Assembly: GCA_018302505.1 (NCBI GenBank) | Contig: JAGVZL010000017.1 | Span: forward strand, 1-34,908 | DNA: 34,908 nucleotides | Source of the DNA: Candidatus Woesearchaeota archaeon | Lineage (GTDB): Archaea; Nanobdellota; Nanobdellia; SCGC-AAA011-G17; ARS1403 | Direction of reading: 5' to 3' | Shown: positions 26,698 through 34,602 of the stretch, one piece after another | Layout: each line of letters begins with the position of its first letter | Position numbering within the stretch: position 1 is the stretch's first letter | Made by a program: the position numbers and the translations under genes | Notes under the pieces: model-generated | What the model was told of the DNA's origin: nothing | The model's database searches: none | What the model saw: the letters and a program-made list of their open reading frames with translations, nothing else

Positions 26698-27387
26698 CTA
26701 TCCAATAATTGACAAGACTTTATCTATATCTTCTAAATTATTTAAAACAAAATCAGCACCCGATTCTTTTAATTGAGATTTTGAATAAAGTCCAGTAGCA
26801 ACTCCTATTGTTTGAAGATGAAATTTTTTTGCAGGAATAATGTCTTTAGGAGTATCCCCAATAACAAAAATTTTCTTTTCATCAAATTGAAAATGGTATT
26901 TTTCTTCTGCTCTTTCAAGAGCTAATTTTATAAGTTCCTCTCTATTAGCACTATCGTCTCCAAATCCGCCTATTGAGAAGAATTTATCAATTTTAGCCAT
27001 TTTCAGTTTAGCAAAAGCAATCTCTTTAGTGTTACCTGTTATTAAACCAAGAACATGTTTCTTTTTAGAAATTTTTTGTAGTAATTCAGGAATCTTTGGG
27101 AAAAGAGTAATTTTGCCGTTCTCTAATGATTTCTTATAGATTTTCTCAAGGGTTTTTATAAACAAATTCATTTTTTTAAAAATTTCACCTTCTTTTAAAC
27201 CCTGATTTTTTAATGTCTCAATTGCAATCTGTTTATGTGTCATCCCGTGAGAACTTGCTTGTGATATAGTTATTCCACACTTTATTCCATAAACAGATTC
27301 AAATGCTTGTGGCCATGGATTGCTACTGTGCTCCATTTCTTTAACCAAAGTTTTGTCAATATCAAATAAGATTAATTTTTGTTCCAT
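26698..27387 (-). CDS. HAD-superfamily hydrolase (phosphoglycolate phosphatase-like)
   Basis: LILFDIDKTL, LGLITGNTKEIA, FVIGDTPKDIIPAKK. Confidence 0.88.
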   Translation of the reverse strand: MEQKLILFDIDKTLVKEMEHSSNPWPQAFESVYGIKCGITISQASSHGMTHKQIAIETLKNQGLKEGEIFKKMNLFIKTLEKIYKKSLENGKITLFPKIPELLQKISKKKHVLGLITGNTKEIAFAKLKMAKIDKFFSIGGFGDDSANREELIKLALERAEEKYHFQFDEKKIFVIGDTPKDIIPAKKFHLQTIGVATGLYSKSQLKESGADFVLNNLEDIDKVLSIIG

Positions 27388-27517
27388 AATGAAGTGAAGT
27401 TGTAACTATCTTTAAAACTTTCGTCTTCGGGCTGGGAAGTAATATTGAACATAATTTTTGTTATTGTGCCTGGAGTTTACGATGGTTCGGAGCTAAAAGC
27501 TAGGAATGACAGTTATG

Positions 27518-27557
27518 TTGTCCACAAAATAGTAACATTTATATATAATGTGGACAA
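27518..27557. promoter_or_regulatory. 9-bp inverted repeat around a TATA box upstream of the Fic gene
   Basis: TTGTCCACA (27518-27526) ... ttatatataa ... TGTGGACAA (27549-27557). Confidence 0.6.
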
Positions 27558-27567
27558 TAGTTATACT

Positions 27568-28482
27568 ATGGCATATGTTGATAGGATTAAATCCGGAAAA
27601 AAGACTTTTTATTATCTTGGAAAAACCATCCGAGTTAGCGAAGACAAATGGAAGAAAATAAGAATTAAGCTAGGAGAAAAAGAGCCAACTCGAGAAGAAA
27701 TTGGAAAGAAGCTCAAAGAACTTCGGTTGGAGGAATATAAAGTTTATAACCAAGATTATATCGATGCTAATAAGCTAGAAATTATTGATGATTTTAAAGA
27801 TGTATATAATAATCACCTCAAGCAAATACCTAAAACTATTGCTGAGAAAGAAGAGTCTGATTTTGTCATTAGATTTACCTACAATTCAAATGCCATTGAA
27901 GGAAACAGGTTAACGTTACGAGACACATATCTGATTATTAAAGAGAAGCAAATACCGTCTGGCGCCCCTCCTAAGGATTATAATGAGGCTATTAATGGGA
28001 GAGAAGCATTTGAGTTTATTAAAAAATATAAAGGAAGGCTTACTACAGAGTTCTTTGAGAAATTGAATGGAATTTTAACGCAAAATACAGGAGTAGTTTA
28101 TCCTGGGAGAATACGCTTCTTTCCGGTTAAAATTGAAGGTGCTGAGTACACTCCACCAAAGCCAGAAGAAATTAAGCTACTATTAAAAAAGATGATTAAA
28201 TTTTATTATGAAAATAAACGAAAGATTCATCCATTTGTTTTGGCTTGCTTAATCCATGCACGATTTGTTGAAATTCATCCATTTGAGGATGGGAATGGAA
28301 GAACAGGAAGAGCATTGATGAACTGGATTTTAATGCAAGCTGGGTATCCGAAAATTTTTGTGCCTGTAAAACTAAGACCAAAATATTACGAAGCAATTGA
28401 TCTTCACAATGTAAAAAATGTTAAAGAGTATTGTGAGAAAATGTTTGAGGTTGTAGTGGAACAACTTAAATTGCACCAATGA
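27568..28482 (+). CDS. Fic family protein
   Basis: HPFEDGNGRTGRALMNWILMQAGYP (HxFxDGNGRxxR), FTYNSNAIEGNRLTLRDT. Likely start MAYVDRIKSGKKTFYYLGKTIRV at 27568; track start 27445 is upstream of the TATA/IR. Confidence 0.9.
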   Translation: MAYVDRIKSGKKTFYYLGKTIRVSEDKWKKIRIKLGEKEPTREEIGKKLKELRLEEYKVYNQDYIDANKLEIIDDFKDVYNNHLKQIPKTIAEKEESDFVIRFTYNSNAIEGNRLTLRDTYLIIKEKQIPSGAPPKDYNEAINGREAFEFIKKYKGRLTTEFFEKLNGILTQNTGVVYPGRIRFFPVKIEGAEYTPPKPEEIKLLLKKMIKFYYENKRKIHPFVLACLIHARFVEIHPFEDGNGRTGRALMNWILMQAGYPKIFVPVKLRPKYYEAIDLHNVKNVKEYCEKMFEVVVEQLKLHQ

Positions 28483-28630
28483 TTGAACTCCTCTAATCTG
28501 GTTTTTTCCATTTTATTATAAATACATTAGAATGTACATATTTATAAACTTTATAGTCTTTCGGATGTACATATTTTAGTTTCATATAAAAATTTCCTTT
28601 TATGAGAATATACTTAAATGATTTTTTATA

Positions 28631-28740
28631 GTTACTGCCCGGGTTGGTTGGGGGTGTGGACTCAACCCTAAAGATCCTAGGTGCAAACACCCGTCCCCTT
28701 AGTACTCTCCGAGAAGGATTTCCCGCTCAGATCAAGGCAT
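28631..28740 (-). ncRNA. candidate structured ncRNA (GC-rich island)
   Basis: GC-rich stretch in AT-rich DNA without convincing coding. Possible stems GGGTTG (28641-28646)/CAACCC (28663-28668) or GGGTGT (28652-28657)/ACACCC (28687-28692). Strand inferred from the palindromic TATA at 28761-28788. Confidence 0.4.
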
Positions 28741-28810
28741 ATATTGAGAGAAGATTAGTCTTTATATAGTTTGCAAAAGCTATATAAAATAATAAAAATA
28801 GATTTTAAAG

Positions 28811-29014
28811 ATGATAAAAAGAGATGACGGGTTGCCAGTACCAAGTATATTCCATAGAAAATCTAAAGGGAAAATATCTCCAAGGTATTTAATAAAATGC
28901 GGAGATTGTAAAAATAAATTAGAAATATATCATGGAGATGAAGATTTAGAAATTAATGGTGTTTTAGCTTCTAAAAAAGAATGGAAGAAAATATTGATTC
29001 CTTTATTAAAATGA
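28811..29014 (+). CDS. small CxxC protein, hypothetical
   Basis: 67 aa, KCGDCKNKLEIYH...LEINGVLASKKEWKKIL. Confidence 0.6.
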   Translation: MIKRDDGLPVPSIFHRKSKGKISPRYLIKCGDCKNKLEIYHGDEDLEINGVLASKKEWKKILIPLLK

Positions 29015-29313
29015 AAATTAAGATAGCCGTTGAGGATATTAAAAAGGGAAAATTAGAGATTCCTGTTTCAAATAAAGAATTAAGAGATGTTTATGACGCC
29101 ATGTATATGGCTAGAGATGGATGGAATACTATAAAATTAAACAAATGCGATAAGAGTTTTTCATATTTTCATAGAAAATTAGAGCATATTATCCATGATG
29201 TTTTAGATGATGGAAGAGTTTATTATGAAATTAAAACAAAATCTGGAAAGAAGAAATACGTTTTATCTAAAAAAATAGATTTTTCAGTTAAAAAACCTAG
29301 GTGGGAAAAATAA
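29011..29313 (+). CDS. hypothetical protein
   Basis: MKIKIAVEDIKKGKLEIPVSNKELRDVYDAMYMARDGWNT; ATGA overlap with the preceding stop. Confidence 0.55.
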   Translation: MKIKIAVEDIKKGKLEIPVSNKELRDVYDAMYMARDGWNTIKLNKCDKSFSYFHRKLEHIIHDVLDDGRVYYEIKTKSGKKKYVLSKKIDFSVKKPRWEK

Positions 29314-29582
29314 TGGAGATTTGTGACTTTGAAGGGAAGTGCAAAAATAAGGCTTTTAGAGAAGTTTATCCAATGTTGTTTAAAGGAAAATATAAAAATA
29401 GAGGATGGAGTTATTTATGTAAGAAACATTTTTATGAAGAACAAAAAAGATTTAATAAAATGGGAAAAGAACTGCCATGGAGCGGCTTTAAAGAGATAGA
29501 TTCTGTTAGAAGCGTTTATTTTGATAAAAGACAGAAAAACATTAAAGTAAAAGATTTTTCTAAGAGATATGGGTTGAAATGA
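29313..29582 (+). CDS. small Cys/His-containing hypothetical protein
   Basis: MEICDFEGKCKNKAFREVYPMLFKGKYKNRGWSYLCKKHFYEEQ; TAATG overlap. Confidence 0.6.
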   Translation: MEICDFEGKCKNKAFREVYPMLFKGKYKNRGWSYLCKKHFYEEQKRFNKMGKELPWSGFKEIDSVRSVYFDKRQKNIKVKDFSKRYGLK

Positions 29583-29618
29583 TTTTAATTTTTCAAATAC
29601 GTTCATTTTGCCTCCTGT

Positions 29619-29660
29619 AAATCCTAAGGTTGCTATTGTTTAAGTAGCGACCTCGGATTT
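29619..29660. other. strong imperfect hairpin
   Basis: AAATCC-ta-AGGTTGCTA-ttgtttaag-TAGCGACCT-c-GGATTT; 15 bp including one G.U. Confidence 0.7.
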
Positions 29661-29797
29661 TGTATATCGGACAGATATTTTCAGTAAAAATCATCGTTTA
29701 GAAATCGCATTGAATGAATTTTAGGGGTGTTAGTTTCGTCTGACCAACGGGAAGACCTGATTTTTAGTGCAAAGATGCCGAAGGCAAAAAATCAGAG

Positions 29798-29857
29798 TAA
29801 AATTTCCATTTCCTATCAATTTCTGCCGAAGGCAGACTATATTTTAGAGTCGGGGGC
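29798..29857 (+). repeat. spacer repeat family, A copy
   Basis: TAAAATTTCCATTTC (29798-29812) and GAGTCGGGGGC (29847-29857) recur inverted at 31024-31060. Confidence 0.75.
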
Positions 29858-30007
29858 GTTCTATCAATGGCGCGAATAGCGACTATCAAGAACATGAATT
29901 AAGGACTTTGGCTGTAATTTTAAAAAGATATTATTAACTATGAAGTAGTAAATAAATCGAAAGATTTATAAAGGAGCTATAATTCTATCATTCAGAGGTA
30001 ATTCAAA

Positions 30008-30979
30008 ATGACAATTACAAATCCAGAAAAAGAATGCAAAACAACACCTGAAAGTTTTAGCGAAGAATCAAAAATAACGAATGTTGAAACTGCTGATTAT
30101 AGAAGAGGGATAATTCTTGATAGTCCTGAAGAGTTTGCTCGGGCATTGATTGTTTACAATGGCGGTTCTGTCGAAGGAGCAAGAGCAACTCAAAACAATC
30201 TTATGGGTGCAGTTGGAGATCGAGGTGGTGGAATGGGTGCTACACTTCTTTTGCTTGGAGGAGCAAGAAATGCTGATGGTTTTACCGAAAGATTAACACA
30301 AGAAGCTTTGTCTGAATTACAATCAAGTGGAAGATTCCATAGAAGTTTTGATTATGATGCTATGGGAACAAATTTCTTTAAGACAACTGTTAATGGAAAA
30401 AAAGTTGGAGATAAATATGTTCTTGAATTAAATGCTGCATATGTTGGTTCTGCACCAGAAAATAAACTAGCAGAAACACTTAGTAAACCAATGGCTTTAG
30501 TTAATTCAAGTGCAAAAGGAAGATTAAGTGTTGTTGATGGTTGGTGGTTTAATGTAAATCTTGAAGATGTATTACAAGGATTACCAATTTCAAAGAAACA
30601 ACTAAAAGGATTACCTAACTATATTGCCTCAAGTGGATATTCTGGAGAAAGACCAGAAATGACTTTTAAACATGAAGAACAAAAATTCTCATTAGATATT
30701 GGTTTGAATGCTGATGGGTATCTTAGACCTGAAGATGGAGAACATGGTTCTGATTATATGCAAGCAAGAGGTAAAAACATTGTAGGTGGAGCGTGGACAA
30801 CTTGGGCAGATAATGGAAATGATAGAATTGCTCCTAAAGTAGTTCAACCTGCTGTCGTGGTTTCAGTTTCATTGCCTGGTGAGAGATATTCAAGACCAGT
30901 AGCAGCAGTAACTGAAGAACAAATGAAAGTTGTTCAGTCAGCTAGAAATTATCTAGCGGATTCAATCAGAGCAAAGTAA
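30008..30979 (+). CDS. hypothetical protein, no recognised family
   Basis: 323 aa continuous ORF with coding-like composition; flanked by inverted spacer repeats. Confidence 0.65.
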   Translation: MTITNPEKECKTTPESFSEESKITNVETADYRRGIILDSPEEFARALIVYNGGSVEGARATQNNLMGAVGDRGGGMGATLLLLGGARNADGFTERLTQEALSELQSSGRFHRSFDYDAMGTNFFKTTVNGKKVGDKYVLELNAAYVGSAPENKLAETLSKPMALVNSSAKGRLSVVDGWWFNVNLEDVLQGLPISKKQLKGLPNYIASSGYSGERPEMTFKHEEQKFSLDIGLNADGYLRPEDGEHGSDYMQARGKNIVGGAWTTWADNGNDRIAPKVVQPAVVVSVSLPGERYSRPVAAVTEEQMKVVQSARNYLADSIRAK

Positions 30980-31023
30980 TTTCTTTTTATTCTTCTATTA
31001 TGCCAAAGCCCCAACTATTTTTA

Positions 31024-31060
31024 GCCCCCGACTCGTTCTTTTGTAGAAATGGAAATTTTA
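31024..31060 (-). repeat. spacer repeat family, B copy
   Basis: GCCCCCGACTC (31024-31034) and GAAATGGAAATTTTA (31046-31060), reverse complements of A-copy blocks in the same order. Confidence 0.75.
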
Positions 31061-31153
31061 TTGAAACTAACTGTTGTTAGTTTCCTTTTTCTGAGAATTA
31101 TAACGAAGTATATATTCAAAGAAAAAGTTTGAGCAACAAAGTTGCGAGAAAGT

Positions 31154-31480
31154 TCACGGAGTGTGCTTTTCTTCAGAAGCAAGAGCAAGTAAATGTTCCA
31201 ACATTGAGCGTTTGACAATTGCTTTAAAAGCATCAAAAGAAACTGTTCCATTTGGCCCATTTAAAGATAATAATTGGACAGTTGTCAAACATGTATCCGG
31301 ATTGCTCAAATAATTATCAGCAAATTTTCCTGCTAAATTCATTGCATTTTGATAAGCAACTTGAGGACTATCTGCAAGAATTACTTTTTGTTCTCTTACA
31401 TAATCTGGATATTTGACTCCGAAACCAGGAGAAACTCCACAATCAATTCCGAAAGTTGCTTGATATTCCATCATTTTCAA
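31154..31480 (-). CDS. hypothetical protein
   Basis: 108 aa ORF, no recognised family. Confidence 0.5.
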   Translation of the reverse strand: MKMMEYQATFGIDCGVSPGFGVKYPDYVREQKVILADSPQVAYQNAMNLAGKFADNYLSNPDTCLTTVQLLSLNGPNGTVSFDAFKAIVKRSMLEHLLALASEEKHTP

Positions 31481-31534
31481 AATATAAAAATTGCTGAAAT
31501 TTAAAAGTATTATTGTAATGGAATGAATAGGTCA

Positions 31535-31680
31535 AAAAGTGCACGAAGTGAATTGAAACTAATCGCTGTTAGAAGTACCCGAAGTTCCCTTTGGATTAGA
31601 ACGAGGGGAAAATTTATGTTTTGAAAAGCCAAAGGCTCTAAGAGAAACAATAAATTTTTCGTATGATGGAAGGCACTTTT
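31535..31680. other. hairpin-rich spacer closed by an 8-bp inverted repeat
   Basis: AAAAGTGC (31535-31542) / GCACTTTT (31673-31680) enclosing CAC-GAA-GTG and AGCC-AAA-GGCT hairpins. Confidence 0.5.
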
Positions 31681-31717
31681 CTATAGGTTTATATATATCT
31701 ATATTTTTTATTGGACT

Positions 31718-32014
31718 ATGAATGGACACTATTTACTATGGCAAGTTAATTATCCTGTCTTACAAAGACATCTTTTGAGAAGTTGTGAAACTATGTATAG
31801 TCCATGCCCAGTAAAAAGATTTGATGGTAGAAAAACTGGTCCCCAAATAGGTCAATGTACAACTTTTGAATTTCATGAGGTAGACGTTCATGTATCTGAA
31901 CATTGGGATGATGAAACTATTCATCTAGAAATTGTTACTGAAGATGATGAACTAGAAAAAAGAATGTTTCGTGAATTAGATGGAATTCTTTGGGGACAAA
32001 AAGTGCCTGAGTAA
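31718..32014 (+). CDS. hypothetical protein
   Basis: 98 aa ORF, no recognised family. Confidence 0.5.
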   Translation: MNGHYLLWQVNYPVLQRHLLRSCETMYSPCPVKRFDGRKTGPQIGQCTTFEFHEVDVHVSEHWDDETIHLEIVTEDDELEKRMFRELDGILWGQKVPE

Positions 32015-32030
32015 TATTACTTATAATTAT

Positions 32031-32254
32031 GTTATACGCCCCTGCCCCTTGAGCGACCCGAAAACTCGAAGAGTTTTCTGGCTGGAGCGAAGAGGCTAGC
32101 AGGGTTGAGTGAAATCTTGAGCAGAGCAATTTGAGGCAACCCACAAATTGCGGAGCGATTGAATGAGCGAGAAGTCAAACTTTTAATTTTAATAATAAAT
32201 AAACTGCGAAGCAGAGTATATTGGGGGTTAGGGGGTGCAGGTGCAAAAATTTTC
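32031..32254 (+). repeat. spacer repeat family, D copy
   Basis: GTTATACGC (32031-32039), TCAAACTTTTAATTT (32175-32189), AGGGGGTGCAGGTGC (32230-32244), GCAAAAATTTTC (32243-32254), all inverted at 34463-34602. Confidence 0.85.
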
Positions 32255-32330
32255 GTTAGTCATTTAGAGTTTAGTTAGTAGTTAGTTTGGGGCAGTAGTT
32301 TTTTGCTTCTTTTTTCTAAAAAGAAGATAG

Positions 32331-32909
32331 TTATGTTTTACTAGTTAATATCCACAAACCATTATTATAATCAAAGGGTATAGCCTCTCGTCTATTTGTT
32401 TGTTTTGGTGGCGATGGATAATCATAAGTTATTCTTTCGGCTTTCAGATTCAAAGAAGCATAATTTACTATTCCTTTGCTGTCTCTTATATCCATTTCTA
32501 ATAAAATCGCTGGAACTTCTTTGGATCTTCCACAGATAAATATAGCGTGATAATCTTGGTTATATTCCCAAAATTGAGAAAAGAAGGGAGTATCAAAAAT
32601 AGGAAGCACCTCCTCAAGCAAGCCATCCAATCGTTCTTTGTCTGAAAAAGCTCCTTTATGAGGTAATAATCTTCTTATGTCCTCTAGTCCTTTAAAATAA
32701 CAATTATAGGGAAATGCTAAGCATTGATGAATTCTTTTATTGTCTCTGATACGCTCTTCTAATCTAACCAGATTATTTGGTGTAAAGTCATAACTATCTG
32801 AAAAAGCAAATGCTCTAATCTTTTCATTCAATACTTGCGGTGAAATCTTCGGTTGTTCTTCCATTTTCTTGTTCTCCGTCGTGTTTTTAGCACAATAAAG
32901 TAATAACAA
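32331..32909 (-). CDS. hypothetical protein
   Basis: 192 aa ORF; likely start at MEEQPKISPQ or upstream. Confidence 0.5.
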   Translation of the reverse strand: MLLLYCAKNTTENKKMEEQPKISPQVLNEKIRAFAFSDSYDFTPNNLVRLEERIRDNKRIHQCLAFPYNCYFKGLEDIRRLLPHKGAFSDKERLDGLLEEVLPIFDTPFFSQFWEYNQDYHAIFICGRSKEVPAILLEMDIRDSKGIVNYASLNLKAERITYDYPSPPKQTNRREAIPFDYNNGLWILTSKT

Positions 32910-32978
32910 GCCTTCTTTTATATCTTATTTCTCCTTATCAGGAGAAACATTTAAATAGTTGCAGATATTTACGAAGTT

Positions 32979-33716
32979 ATGCAAGAAAAGTTAGTCAAAT
33001 TAGGATTATCAAAGAACGAAGCAACTATTTACTTATTCTTATTGAAAAACCCAAATATTACAACAGGGCTTATAATCAAAGAAACTGGAATTTCAAACTC
33101 GAGAGTGTATGAATCTTTAAACTCTTTAATCTCAAAAGGATTAGTAAGCTATATCGTTCAAAAAGAGGGGAAATCCTTTAATGCTTCTCCACCTGAAAAG
33201 TTTCTTGAGAAAGAAGAAGAAAGAAAAAAGCAGATTGAAGAATTAGTGCCAGAACTCAAGAAACTTAAAGAAGAAAAAAAGTTTAGAACGAATACTGCTG
33301 TTTTTGAAGGATTTGAAGGGTTTAAAACAGCATTTAAGAAAATAATAGATGATTGTCCTAAAGAGGAAACAATCTATGTTTTGGGTTTTTCAGAACAACC
33401 TTATGCAACCGAATCTCTTAGAATTTTCTTAACAAATATGAACTTAAAAAGTTTGCAGAAGAAACAAAAACTCAAAATTCTTTTAGACAGTTCTGTTAGA
33501 GAAACATTAGGCAAAGACCGGGAAAAAGAGAAAAATACAGAAGTTAAGTATATGCCAAAAGGATATATAAGCCCGAGTGCGATTGATATATTTGAGGATT
33601 ATGTCTATATTTTTCTATGGGAAGAAAAACCATTTGTTTTTATGATAAAAAATAGGCGAATTGCAGAGAGTTTTAAGCAGTATTTCAATTTTCTATGGAA
33701 AATAGCTAAGAAATAA
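32979..33716 (+). CDS. TrmB-family transcriptional regulator
   Basis: MQEKLVKLGLSKNEATIYLFLLKNPNITTGLIIKETGISNSRVYESLNSLISKGLVSYI. Confidence 0.88.
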   Translation: MQEKLVKLGLSKNEATIYLFLLKNPNITTGLIIKETGISNSRVYESLNSLISKGLVSYIVQKEGKSFNASPPEKFLEKEEERKKQIEELVPELKKLKEEKKFRTNTAVFEGFEGFKTAFKKIIDDCPKEETIYVLGFSEQPYATESLRIFLTNMNLKSLQKKQKLKILLDSSVRETLGKDREKEKNTEVKYMPKGYISPSAIDIFEDYVYIFLWEEKPFVFMIKNRRIAESFKQYFNFLWKIAKK

Positions 33717-34110
33717 TCAAAACAGCCTCTTCTGGCTTTAAAATCTTTATTTTATTGTATTCTTTCAGCTTCAAAAGATGCTTGTCTTGGCTTACAATAA
33801 AATCTGCTTCTCCGTAAACAGCAGCCTCTATGAATTTATCGTCTTCTGGATCGTCATTTACTGCTTTTATAGCTACAAGTGGATCTACCATTATTGAGTT
33901 TTCTATAATAACATTCTTCCACTCTTCAATTAATTCTTCAGGCATAGAAATCTTAAAGCTCTTAAGAGTTTTAACTAATTCTTCAATAAGTTTAGGAGAA
34001 CTCACTAGTTGAAACTTCCCTCTTTTCCACTTGTCTATAATTTGAGAGCAGAAATTGCCTTCCCAAAATATTCCAGAGATAAATACATTCGTATCTAAAA
34101 CTATTCTCAT
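33706..34110 (-). CDS. PIN-domain toxin of a toxin-antitoxin pair
   Basis: MRIVLDTNVFISGIFWEGN, DPEDDKFIEAAVYGEADFIVSQDKHLL. Confidence 0.9.
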   Translation of the reverse strand: MRIVLDTNVFISGIFWEGNFCSQIIDKWKRGKFQLVSSPKLIEELVKTLKSFKISMPEELIEEWKNVIIENSIMVDPLVAIKAVNDDPEDDKFIEAAVYGEADFIVSQDKHLLKLKEYNKIKILKPEEAVLIIS

Positions 34111-34367
34111 CTTTTTCTTGCTTCGCTTATAGCTTCAGATACATCTGCTTCTTTTAATCCTTTCTTTTTTGCGAACTCTCTTGTTTTTTTAAGTAATTTA
34201 TCTACTCCGTTAAAAGAAGGCATTTCAAGTTTCTTTAAGATAATAGTGTTATCCTCTCCGATAACTACAAATTTTTCTCCTTCGTGTATTTTAAGCCTAT
34301 CTCTTAAGCTTTGAGGAATTACTATTTGTCCCCTTGAGCTCATACTTGTTATTTCAATATTTTCCAT
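34107..34367 (-). CDS. AbrB/SpoVT-family antitoxin
   Basis: SMSSRGQIVIPQSLRDRLKIHEGEKFVVIGEDNTIILKK; ATGA overlap with the toxin. Confidence 0.9.
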   Translation of the reverse strand: MENIEITSMSSRGQIVIPQSLRDRLKIHEGEKFVVIGEDNTIILKKLEMPSFNGVDKLLKKTREFAKKKGLKEADVSEAISEARKR

Positions 34368-34462
34368 TTTTATCCTCCTATAAGTTTATATTATTGGTAA
34401 GATTATCTTATTTATAAACCTTTTGGTTCGTTTTCGTTTCGTCTGCCCCCAACTTCGTTTTA

Positions 34463-34602
34463 GAAAATTTTTGCGTTCGTTAAAGGGTGGTGAGTGGGGA
34501 GAGTGGCGGGATGTAAAACCTTGAGCGATTAGCGAAAGGCTATCTGTTGCATCAGCAACGCACCTGCACCCCCTGTAAATTAAAAGTTTGATTGCGTATA
34601 AC
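34463..34602 (-). repeat. spacer repeat family, E copy (inverted relative to D)
   Basis: GAAAATTTTTGC (34463-34474), GCACCTGCACCCCCT (34560-34574), AAATTAAAAGTTTGA (34577-34591), GCGTATAAC (34594-34602). Confidence 0.85.

Noticed and set aside
28493-28690. 65-aa minus-strand ORF MFAPRIFRVESTPPTNPGSNY...
   Set aside because: Spans the GC-rich island and the ATGTACAT repeats; composition changes abruptly and no family is recognised, so a noncoding reading is preferred, though not excluded.
29600-32280. CRISPR array
   Set aside because: Repeats are hairpin modules of differing sequence and irregular spacing, with no regular direct repeats or unique spacers and no cas genes.
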